DNA of 29,987 bases from the NCBI GenBank assembly GCA_900547165.1, contig URFZ01000021.1, forward strand, positions 1 to 29,987, given 5' to 3'. Below, in pieces: positions 23,806 through 29,987 of the stretch. The position numbers and the translations under genes were made by a program. Each line of letters begins with the position of its first letter. Within the stretch, counting starts at the first letter, position 1. Origin of the DNA: an uncultured Eubacteriales bacterium. Lineage in GTDB: Bacteria; Bacillota; Clostridia; Oscillospirales; UBA644. Below the pieces are notes generated by a model, which was not told where the DNA came from, did not search any database, and saw only the letters and a program-made list of their open reading frames with translations.

Positions 23806-23899
23806 TAAAAAAAAGAGACCCTCTCGACAGGTCTCTTTTTTGTTTTGTGAGGATTTCCGAAACGCGACTGAAACATTTCGGTTGACTTTATTGTCTTAC
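23806..23899 (-). ncRNA. Possible ~90-nt small RNA ending in a strong terminator
   Basis: The 485-bp gap between the lipoprotein gene and the gene at 24091 contains a terminator that ends no known gene: AGAGACC/GGTCTCT with flanking A and T runs. On the minus strand a possible promoter (TTGCAC at 23931-23936, TATACT at 23906-23911, 19-bp spacer) lies about 90 bp upstream. Between them a second hairpin, CCGAAA/TTTCGG (23857-23881), can form. I find no open frame with a ribosome binding site. The long spacer makes the promoter uncertain, and the terminator is also nearly symmetric. Confidence 0.35.
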
Positions 23900-24090
23900 A
23901 CGGTTAGTATAACAGCAAAATATTACATAAGTGCAAAGATAAAAGGGCAAATAATCTATAAAGAGAAAAAACGGAAAAATATAAATATTTTTTTCCGTGA
24001 TTTACACAAAGTTCGCATTAGAGGTATTGATTTTACTCCGAATATATATTAAAATCTATATATAATATTGCAAAGACGAGGAGATGCGAC

Positions 24091-24501
24091 ATGGCTGAAA
24101 AAAACGTCGGACGGTTCACCGTCGGGGAAGACTTTGACACAAAAGCGCTTGCGGAACGTGCTCTGGTCGAAATAACGGCGATGGGCTATGGGGCAGCGCT
24201 CGAAAAGTCGGAAAGAGGTTACCGCATCGCATATCAAAAAGATATCGGCGGGCTTGATACGGCGCTTGGCAGATGGCAAAACTCCGTTGCGGAGATCGAA
24301 AAAGACGGAGGCAAACTGACCGTTTCTTTTCACGGACACAAGATTGCTGATAAACTTATCGCATTTTTTCTCGGCGGCTTTTTTTGGGGGCTGCCATGGA
24401 TATTCGAGGCTGTTGCGTTGCATAACAGAAAGCATTCCGAACAGGTGTTTTTGAACACGGTCTCGGTTTTTGTAAGTTCGGCAAAAGAGGATGAAGACTG
24501 A
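24091..24501 (+). CDS. Hypothetical protein with one membrane segment
   Basis: The 136-residue protein has GGAG seven bases before its ATG. An alpha/beta-looking soluble half (about 1-85: DTKALAERALVEITAMGYG, GYRIAYQKDIGG) is followed by a hydrophobic stretch at about 90-110 (LIAFFLGGFFWGLPWIFEA) and a short polar tail ending in acidic residues. I do not recognise the family. The gene has its own terminator at 24503. Upstream, TTGATT with TAAAAT 17 bp further (about 24028-24056) may serve as promoter. Confidence 0.72.
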   Translation: MAEKNVGRFTVGEDFDTKALAERALVEITAMGYGAALEKSERGYRIAYQKDIGGLDTALGRWQNSVAEIEKDGGKLTVSFHGHKIADKLIAFFLGGFFWGLPWIFEAVALHNRKHSEQVFLNTVSVFVSSAKEDED

Positions 24502-24502
24502 T

Positions 24503-24527
24503 CATTCGGGATATTCCGAATGTTTTT
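24503..24527 (+). terminator. Terminator after the hypothetical membrane protein
   Basis: CATTCGG and CCGAATG surround the loop GATATT and are followed by five T residues, one base past the stop codon. Confidence 0.88.
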
Positions 24528-24573
24528 CCGTGTTTTTTGCGACGCTTTTCGCCATTTAACGGCACTTATTGGG

Positions 24574-24639
24574 GTCGAATGACCGAAACTTATGTCGAAC
24601 TGTGTCGAAATAAGAGGAAAGCGGAAGAATGCCGTCGAA
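24574..24639 (+). promoter_or_regulatory. Series of GTCGAA motifs spaced by multiples of 10 bp
   Basis: GTCGAA occurs at 24574, 24594, 24604 and 24634. The positions between the last two at 24614 and 24624 read GAGGAA and GAAGAA, so GnnGAA repeats every 10 bp except at 24584. The series ends 9 bp before the -35 of the rhamnosidase promoter. It could be a phased set of activator sites. Confidence 0.4.
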
Positions 24640-24648
24640 CGGTTTATG

Positions 24649-24677
24649 TTGCAAAAACTCGAAAACCGTTGTATAAT
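24649..24677 (+). promoter_or_regulatory. Sigma-A promoter of the rhamnosidase gene
   Basis: TTGCAA (24649-24654) and TATAAT (24672-24677) are 17 bp apart. The predicted message has a leader of about 110 bases. Confidence 0.8.
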
Positions 24678-24697
24678 CAAGTTGCAGGAAAGAAAGA

Positions 24698-24774
24698 GCC
24701 GAAAAACGGCGACGGAGACGCTGGGGGGCTTCGGCTTTTTCCGAAGCATAAAATATCCCGCACCGTCATGACGG
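24698..24774 (+). promoter_or_regulatory. Structured 5' leader of the rhamnosidase message
   Basis: Three foldable elements follow each other: GCCG/CGGC with an A5 loop (24698-24710), GCTTCGG/CCGAAGC with loop CTTTTT (24728-24747), and the 12-bp palindrome CCGTCATGACGG (24763-24774) just before the AAAAGGAG ribosome binding site. No U-run follows the hairpins, so they do not look like terminators. I recognise no known riboswitch. Confidence 0.35.
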
Positions 24775-24792
24775 GCGGAAAAGGAGAAGGTT

Positions 24793-26490
24793 ATGGTTAT
24801 AAGAAACTTGTTTGCCGAGCGATTCGGCGAAAACGACTATCGCGACGAAAGAGTTATCGACTATGTATATCCGAAAAAAGTATTGCTTTCAGAGTTCGCG
24901 GAAGAGCCGCAAATATTGCTCTCGCCGGATTCGGCACAGGCAACTCTCGAAAGAGGAAACACCTGCATACTGAAAAAAGACGGCTTTATTCTGCTTGACT
25001 TCGGGTTTGAAATGCAGGGCGGCATACAAATAGTTACAAACATCTGGGAACATAACGGCAACAACACCGCCCGTGTCCGCGTCCGCTTCGGCGAAAGCGC
25101 GATGGAGTGCATGGCTGATGCCGCACCGGACCTTCGCGGCAAGAAGAATGCGACAAATGACCACGCCGTGCGCGACGATATTCATTTGCTCAGTTGGCTC
25201 GGAATGACGGAAATAGGAAATACGGGTTTCCGTTTTGTCAGAATCGACCTGCTTGACGATATTGAACTTCCCATAAAATGCATCCGCGCAAAATTCCAAT
25301 ACAGAGACCTCGATTATCTCGGCACATTCGAATGTGACGACGAGCGTCTTAACGATATATGGAAGACCGCCGCTTACACGGTGCAACTCAATATGCAGGA
25401 ATATGTCTGGGACGGTGTGAAGCGCGACAGACTCGTTTGGATAGGCGATATGCACCCGGAAACGTCTACTGTTCAGTATATTTTCGGAGACTGCGACTGC
25501 GTGCGCGAAAGCCTTGACCTGATAAGGGACAACACTCCCCTGCCGAATGTTATGAACGGCATTCCCGCATATTCGCTTTGGTGGCTGCTTATTCATCACG
25601 ACAGATTCATACATTACGGAGACCTCGAATATCTCAAAGAACAGCACGCATACATAACCGAACTGCTTCATTATTTCAGCGGGTTCATCACCGCAGACGG
25701 CGGTATAGCGATAGAAAATTGCTTCCTCGATTGGCCCTCTTCCACAAATCCCGAGGGACAGAGAGCGGGCGTTCATGCACTTTTCTGCCTGGTTTGCGAG
25801 GGATGCGAGGAAATCTTCAACGCACTTTCGGACAAGGAAGAAGCGAATTTTGCACACCTTTGCGCCGAACAACTCAAAAAGCACGTTTATCCGCATAACG
25901 GACTTAAACAAGCATTGGCGCTTCAAGTTCTTGCGGGGCTTGTCGATGCGAATGAAGCGTTTGACGAACTTCTCGGCAAAGACGGCGTTCACGGATTTTC
26001 GACGTTCCTCGGCTATTACATACTCAAAGCGCTCGGACAAGCCGACAGAGTTGACTTTGCGCTTGACTGTGTGCGCGAATATTGGGGCGCTATGCTCGAC
26101 CTCGGCGCAACGACGTTCTGGGAAGATTTTGACATCAACTGGGCAAAGAACTGCTCCAAACTCGATGAGATACTGCCCGAAGATTCGCAAAAAACCGATA
26201 TTCACGGCGATTTCGGAGGTTATTGCTACGAGGGCTACCGCCACAGCCTTTGCCACGGTTGGGCAAGCGGTCCCGCACCGTTCCTCATGGAATACGTTCT
26301 TGGCGTCAAACCGCTTGAAGAGGGCTGCAAAAAGGTGCTTATAAGCCCGTCTCTCGGAAACCTTGAATATGCCAAAGGAACAGTTCCCACCCCGTACGGA
26401 CTTATTAAAATCAGCCTTAAACGCGAGACCGACGGTTCCGTAAAGACCGAGTTTTCCGCACCTGCGAAAATTGAGGTCGTTCTCGGCTGA
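24793..26490 (+). CDS. Glycoside hydrolase family 78-like (alpha-L-rhamnosidase) protein
   Basis: The 565-residue protein has an N-terminal beta-sandwich part (about 1-170), a six-hairpin catalytic barrel (about 180-500) and a short C-terminal beta-sandwich (GLIKISLKRETDGSVK). The motif WDGVKRDRLVWIGDMHPE at 206-223 matches the acidic catalytic segment of GH78, and TTFWEDFDINW near 437-447 is another typical site. There is no signal peptide, so it acts inside the cell, presumably on imported rhamnosides. It is shorter than many GH78 enzymes because extra N-terminal domains are missing. It has a strong ribosome binding site and its own promoter. Activity on rhamnose is inferred from the family. 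Confidence 0.86.
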   Translation: MVIRNLFAERFGENDYRDERVIDYVYPKKVLLSEFAEEPQILLSPDSAQATLERGNTCILKKDGFILLDFGFEMQGGIQIVTNIWEHNGNNTARVRVRFGESAMECMADAAPDLRGKKNATNDHAVRDDIHLLSWLGMTEIGNTGFRFVRIDLLDDIELPIKCIRAKFQYRDLDYLGTFECDDERLNDIWKTAAYTVQLNMQEYVWDGVKRDRLVWIGDMHPETSTVQYIFGDCDCVRESLDLIRDNTPLPNVMNGIPAYSLWWLLIHHDRFIHYGDLEYLKEQHAYITELLHYFSGFITADGGIAIENCFLDWPSSTNPEGQRAGVHALFCLVCEGCEEIFNALSDKEEANFAHLCAEQLKKHVYPHNGLKQALALQVLAGLVDANEAFDELLGKDGVHGFSTFLGYYILKALGQADRVDFALDCVREYWGAMLDLGATTFWEDFDINWAKNCSKLDEILPEDSQKTDIHGDFGGYCYEGYRHSLCHGWASGPAPFLMEYVLGVKPLEEGCKKVLISPSLGNLEYAKGTVPTPYGLIKISLKRETDGSVKTEFSAPAKIEVVLG

Positions 26491-26512
26491 TAAAATCAAA
26501 ACCGTATAAATC

Positions 26513-26552
26513 AAAAGGTCTTAACGGAAACAAAACCCGTTGAGACCTTTTT
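26513..26552 (+). terminator. Terminator of the rhamnosidase gene
   Basis: AAAAGGTCT and AGACCTTTT form the outer stem and AACGG/CCGTT the inner stem, followed by T residues. Confidence 0.85.
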
Positions 26553-26586
26553 CAATCAGATATATTTTTCGTATAAAACCAAGACA

Positions 26587-26730
26587 ATTTCGCCGAGAGA
26601 AAAACGAAACTTTAAAATCAAAAAACAACTGTCTGCATAAAAGTAACGGGTCTTAAAACTGCGACAAACTGTTTCAAGACCCGTTTTAATACACTTTTTT
26701 CGTTTTTCGGCCTGCGCCGTATCAACGCCC
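26587..26730. repeat. Direct repeat copy 1 (about 144 bp) with hairpin
   Basis: It starts ATTTCGCCGAGAGAAAAACG and ends GCGCCGTATCAACGCCC. A hairpin at 26646-26684 pairs ACGGGTCTT with AAGACCCGT, then AAAC with GTTT inside. The second copy begins 230 bp downstream. The 86 bp between copies (26731-26816) are more GC-rich, hold a GTAC...GTAC mini-hairpin and show no gene. Confidence 0.88.
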
Positions 26731-26816
26731 ATAGAAATGTGCCCTTAGGGCGTTCAGGCGGATGCAGGGTCGGCGAATATCTGACCGGTAGGCGTACATT
26801 GGTACGTCGAGGGAGG

Positions 26817-26958
26817 ATTTCGCCGAGAGAAAAACGAAACTTTAAAATCAAAAAACAACTGCCTGCATAAAAGTAACGGGTCTTAAAGCAACGTAAAATC
26901 GCTTCAAGACCCTTTTCCTTTTCCTTTTCGTTTTTCGGCCTGCGCCGTATCAACGCCC
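26817..26958. repeat. Direct repeat copy 2 (about 142 bp) with hairpin
   Basis: It is nearly identical to copy 1 over its first 70 bp and over its last 30 bp; the middle differs. Its hairpin keeps GGGTCTT/AAGACCC and has AAGC/GCTT where copy 1 has AAAC/GTTT, so one base pair changed on both sides. Its last base is the first base of the alaA stop codon as read on the plus strand. Confidence 0.88.
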
Positions 26959-28169
26959 TAAAATTGCGAGTAGGTTTGGAGAAAACTACCAAGCCTTACA
27001 CAGGCTTCGTGCAGGATTTCTTTATCGGGAAGATAAACTATGCGGAAATATCCCGGTTCGGGCATATTAAAGCCCGTTCCGTGCGATATAAGCACATATT
27101 TCTTTTTCAGCAGATCCATGGCAAATTTCTCGTCGTTGTTGATGTGAATCTTCTGCGTATCTATCTTCGGGAAGATATAAAATGCCGCATCGGGTTTAAC
27201 AACGCTTATACCGTCTATCGCCGAAAGTTCGTTGTAAATGACTTCACGCTGTTCGAAAAGTCTTCCGCCGGGCAGAAGCAATTCGTCGGCGCTCTGAATG
27301 CCTCCGAGCGCGGTCTGGATTATGGACTGTGCGGGAACGTTGGAGCAAAGACGCATGGAGGAAAGCAGATTTACGCCCTGAATATAACTTTTTGCGTTCT
27401 GCTTCGGACCGCTTAAACACATCCAACCGCAGCGGAAGCCCGCCATACGGTGAGATTTTGAAAGTCCGTTGATGTTGATACAAAACAGATCGGGTGCAAC
27501 GGAAGCAAGTGCAACGTGCTTTTTGCCGTCAAATACAAGGCGGTCGTATATTTCGTCCGCAAAAAGAACAAGGTCATGTCTGCGGGCAATATCCGCGATG
27601 CCTTCAAGAATTTCTTTCGGATAAAGCACACCGGTCGGATTGTTCGGGTTGATGACGACAATACCCTTTGTTTTCGGAGTTATCTTGCGCTCCATATCTT
27701 CAAGGTCGGGGAACCAGTTGCTCTTTTCGTCGCACATATAATGCACGGGAGTGCCGCCCGCAAGGCTGACGGACGCCGTCCAAAGCGGGTAATCGGGTGC
27801 GGGAACAAGAATTTCGTCGCCGTGGTTGAGCATGGCTTGAAGCGAAAGTGTTATCATTTCGCTGCAACCGTTGCCCGTGTATATATCGTTGACGTCCACG
27901 TTGGGAATTTTTTTAAGTTGGCAATACTGCATTATCGCTTTTCTTGCCGAAAAAATGCCCTTTGAATCGGAATATCCCTCACAGTCGTGCAGGTTCATCT
28001 GCATATCGCGGATTATCTCTTCGGGAGTGGTAAAGCCAAACGGAGCGGGGTTACCGATGTTGAGTTTGAGCACTTTGGCACCGTCGGCAATCATTCTGTT
28101 TGCCTCGTCGAGGACGGGGCCTCTTATTTCGTAACGGACATTGTCCAGTTTCGACGATTTTTCTATCAT
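26958..28169 (-). CDS. alaA: Alanine-type PLP-dependent aminotransferase
   Basis: This class I/II aminotransferase probably makes alanine from pyruvate and glutamate. The 403 residues track E. coli AlaA very closely in pattern: EKSSKLDNVRYEIRGPVLDE at the start, LKLNIGNPAPFGF, LVPAPDYPLWTASVSLAGG, INPNNPTG, FADEIYDRL, and LSKSHRMAGFRCGW with the PLP lysine K238. Length and start agree with the family. It follows lysC by nine bases on the same strand, so the two are probably co-transcribed. Its ribosome binding site (AGGGGG, 12 bases away, inside the lysC end) is poor, so coupling to lysC translation is likely. Confidence 0.93.
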   Translation of the reverse strand: MIEKSSKLDNVRYEIRGPVLDEANRMIADGAKVLKLNIGNPAPFGFTTPEEIIRDMQMNLHDCEGYSDSKGIFSARKAIMQYCQLKKIPNVDVNDIYTGNGCSEMITLSLQAMLNHGDEILVPAPDYPLWTASVSLAGGTPVHYMCDEKSNWFPDLEDMERKITPKTKGIVVINPNNPTGVLYPKEILEGIADIARRHDLVLFADEIYDRLVFDGKKHVALASVAPDLFCININGLSKSHRMAGFRCGWMCLSGPKQNAKSYIQGVNLLSSMRLCSNVPAQSIIQTALGGIQSADELLLPGGRLFEQREVIYNELSAIDGISVVKPDAAFYIFPKIDTQKIHINNDEKFAMDLLKKKYVLISHGTGFNMPEPGYFRIVYLPDKEILHEACVRLGSFLQTYSQF

Positions 28170-28178
28170 AATTAGGAA

Positions 28179-29498
28179 TTACCCCCTGACAAATTCTGAA
28201 TAAATCGCGCGTATCGCAGGATAAAGGTTATCCGCATCGACACCGACGATTATGTTAAGTTCGCTCGAACCCTGATCTATCATTCTGACGTTGATGTGCT
28301 GTTTGGCAAGCGCGGAGAAGACGCGGACGGCGGTACCGGCGGCATTGACCATACCGCGGCCGACGACGGCGACAAGCGCGATTTCATCGTGAACCTTAAG
28401 AGTATCGGGACGGAGTCTGTCGCGGAGCGCTTTCAGAACCACTTCGCGTTTTTCGCCTTCGAAATCGGCTGTATTGACAATGACGGACATCGTGTCGATA
28501 CCGGACGGAAGATGTTCAAAACCTATACCGTGTTCGGCAAGGATTTCAAGAACGACTTTGCCGAAACCTATCTGGTTGTTCATCATTTCTTTTTCGATAT
28601 ATATTGCGGTCAAGCCCTTTTTGCCAGCTATACCGGTGATGACATGAAGCGGCTTTTCGTTGGTGAACGCCTTTATCCAAGTTCCCTCGTCTTCGGGGGC
28701 GTTGGTGTTGCGGATATTTATGGGAATGCCTGCGATGCGAACAGGAAAAATCGCGTCCTCATGAAGCACGGAAGCGCCCATATACGAAAGTTCGCGCAGT
28801 TCGCGGTAAGTTATCGTTTCTATCTTGCACGGGTCTTTCACACAACGCGGGTCTGCCATAAGCATACCCGAAACATCCGTCCAGTTCTCATAAACGTCGG
28901 AGCGGGACGCTCGCGCAAGAATGGAGCCCGTCACGTCCGAGCCGCCGCGGGAAAACGTCTTTATTTCCCCGTTCGGCAGAGAACCGTAAAAGCCGGGAAG
29001 CACAGCGCGTTCATGCGCGGTCAGTTTTTTCGCCAGCGTAACATTGGTCTTTTCCGCGTCAAAAAAGCCTTTATCATCAAAGAAAATGCACTCTGCGGCA
29101 TCAATGAAGTCATATCCGAGATATGCCGCCATAACTTTTGCGTTCAGATATTCGCCCCTCGATGCAAGATAATCGCGGGTCGCGGTCTTTTCCGCAACAC
29201 GTTTGCCTATCTCTCCGAGGTCGGCATCAAGCGTCATATCAAGTTCAAGCCCTTTTATTATTGCGGCAAAACGCTCCGAGATCGCATGAAGAAGCGCGTT
29301 CGGGTCTTCTCCCGTTTTTTCGGTCTGCGAAAGCGCAATGAGCATATCCGTCACCTTTTCATCGTCGGAATGTCTTTTGCCGGGCGCGGAGGCGACCGCA
29401 TATCTGCGGCAGGGGTCTGCTTTGACTATCGCCGAGGCTTTCTTGAAATGTTCGGCATCCGCCAAGGAACTGCCGCCGAATTTGACTGTTTTTAACAT
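28179..29498 (-). CDS. lysC: Aspartate kinase
   Basis: Aspartate kinase phosphorylates aspartate, the first step towards lysine, threonine and methionine. The 439 residues start with the ATP-binding motif VKFGGSSLAD and continue with VASAPGKR, a helical insert, KTFSRGGSDVTGSILA and YENWTDVSGMLMADPR. Two ACT domains close the chain (about 300-439: FEHLPSGIDTMSVIV; NVRMIDQGSSELNIIVGV), which normally bind the feedback-inhibiting amino acid. GGAG precedes the ATG at 29498. The message leader is about 130 bases. It forms an operon with alaA, a plausible amino-acid unit centred on aspartate and alanine supply. Confidence 0.95.
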   Translation of the reverse strand: MLKTVKFGGSSLADAEHFKKASAIVKADPCRRYAVASAPGKRHSDDEKVTDMLIALSQTEKTGEDPNALLHAISERFAAIIKGLELDMTLDADLGEIGKRVAEKTATRDYLASRGEYLNAKVMAAYLGYDFIDAAECIFFDDKGFFDAEKTNVTLAKKLTAHERAVLPGFYGSLPNGEIKTFSRGGSDVTGSILARASRSDVYENWTDVSGMLMADPRCVKDPCKIETITYRELRELSYMGASVLHEDAIFPVRIAGIPINIRNTNAPEDEGTWIKAFTNEKPLHVITGIAGKKGLTAIYIEKEMMNNQIGFGKVVLEILAEHGIGFEHLPSGIDTMSVIVNTADFEGEKREVVLKALRDRLRPDTLKVHDEIALVAVVGRGMVNAAGTAVRVFSALAKQHINVRMIDQGSSELNIIVGVDADNLYPAIRAIYSEFVRG

Positions 29499-29666
29499 AA
29501 TATCTCTCCTGACGACACGTCTTTTGCGCGTCGGTTTTGTTCCGCATCATATCGGGCAGATAAAACTCCGTCCGTGACTTTCTCCAAAAGCGAAAGGCGT
29601 CTGTTTTGGCAACCTATTATATACGGATTATTTTTTTATTTTAGCACAGTCTGCCGAATAATGCAA
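29499..29666 (-). promoter_or_regulatory. Promoter and leader of the lysC-alaA operon
   Basis: On the minus strand TTGCAT (29661-29666) and TAAAAT (29638-29643) are 17 bp apart. The leader can form CGACGCG/CGTGTCG just before the ribosome binding site. It does not fit the lysine riboswitch pattern as far as I can judge. Confidence 0.6.
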
Positions 29667-29741
29667 CACATAACCGCAAAATTTTTCAAAATAGGCATAA
29701 TTACAGGCTGCGCAGACTCTTGCATTGCCGCTTTTTAAGCA

Positions 29742-29781
29742 AAAGGGGCTGTAAAAAACTTACGTTTTTTACAGCCCCTTT
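29742..29781. repeat. Perfect palindromic repeat, GGGGCTGTAAAAA family
   Basis: AAAGGGGCTGTAAAAAA and its exact complement (17 bp each) surround CTTACG. Its arms match those of the longer element at 1888-1966. U-runs within the stem ends allow a terminator function. Confidence 0.85.
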
Positions 29782-29987
29782 GGGGATAGGAAAAAAGGTT
29801 CAGAACGGGTGAATCGAATCCATGGCTGATGATATTCGCCCGTAGCAAAAAAGGCGTATTAAAACCCTATTTTATGGAAAAAACACAAAAATTGCTGTTT
29901 TGAGTCGTTTTGTTTATCTTTTAGACCATTGCTTTTTTTGTATTTTTCAGCATTTTTTGCGGTCTGGGCTTTTTTTACATCCCCTTT
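29782..29987. other. Intergenic tail without a recognisable gene
   Basis: I see no supported gene. CGGGTGAAT and ATTCGCCCG form an inverted pair around the 18 bases of the site at about 29817-29854. The end of the window (TTTTTTTACATCCCCTTT) looks like the right half of another GGGGCTGTAAAAA-type palindrome cut by the edge. Confidence 0.5.

Noticed and set aside
24537..24998. Open frame of 153 codons starting before the rhamnosidase gene.
   Set aside because: It overlaps the real gene in another frame, crosses its promoter and hairpins, and has a composition unlike a protein.
24889..26514. Long minus-strand open frame (541 codons) opposite the rhamnosidase gene.
   Set aside because: It is the antisense of a well-supported GH78 gene and shows no family motifs.
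26618..26992. Open frame of 124 codons across the two direct repeats.
   Set aside because: Its internal similarity is explained by the DNA duplication; there is no ribosome binding site and it overlaps the alaA end.
29499..29640. Lysine riboswitch before lysC.
   Set aside because: The leader is shorter than needed and lacks the conserved core as I know it; there is also no terminator hairpin before the start codon.

Overview
The window looks like chromosomal DNA of an anaerobic Firmicutes bacterium (class Clostridia, probably a gut or rumen lineage). Supporting signs are AGGAG-type ribosome binding sites before nearly every gene, consensus sigma-A promoters with 17-bp spacers and frequent TGn extended -10 elements, a YdjI/YdjG/YdjH-like envelope operon, a BlaI/BlaR1 pair, a TnpV relic, and GH2/GH78 glycosidases. 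The species cannot be named from the sequence alone. Most housekeeping genes have moderate GC. Two blocks, about 2.0-9.0 kb and about 19.6-22.2 kb, are visibly AT-richer and look acquired.

Layout. 1-1.8 kb: 3' part of a calcium-type P-type ATPase, an ankyrin-gene remnant, and tRNA-Ala(CGC) with its own promoter and terminator. 1.9-8.95 kb: a complete type V-A CRISPR-Cas locus read on the minus strand in the order promoter, dyad operator, cas12a, cas4, cas1, cas2, leader promoter, a 12-repeat array, then two small overlapping genes (a 56-aa membrane peptide and a 64-aa ribbon-helix-helix protein) with no terminator between them and the array. All catalytic residues checked in Cas12a, Cas4, Cas1 and Cas2 are present, so the system should be able to adapt and to interfere. 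9.1-11.6 kb: a copper P1B-ATPase whose C-terminal CopZ-like domain has its own Shine-Dalgarno and ATG. 11.8-15.0 kb: a TPM-domain protein, a zinc-ribbon membrane protein and an SPFH protein in one operon. 15.2-19.6 kb: histidine phosphatase, hypoxanthine phosphoribosyltransferase and beta-galactosidase, each with its own promoter. 19.6-22.1 kb: an acquired BlaI/M56 (BlaR1) pair with a decayed receptor tail and a frameshifted tnpV. 22.2-23.6 kb: a lipoprotein and a methyltransferase. 23.8-26.5 kb: a possible small RNA, an unknown membrane protein and a GH78 rhamnosidase. 26.6-29.5 kb: a duplicated hairpin element, then alaA and lysC. 29.7-30 kb: a palindromic repeat also found at 1.9 kb.

The most interesting material lies in the control elements of the Cas12a locus. 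A perfect 7-bp-arm dyad sits at the predicted cas12a transcription start. The array has its own promoter in the leader, and its predicted transcript would begin with ten bases complementary to the CRISPR repeat. A shared TATGTC(G/T)AA half-site occurs at both promoters. The terminal repeat is mutated but keeps its hairpin through G-U pairs. The two small genes behind the array are candidates for co-transcribed accessory or regulatory functions. Outside the locus, the copA/copZ in-frame fusion with an internal start, and a GnnGAA series at exact multiples of 10 bp upstream of the rhamnosidase promoter, also merit checking.
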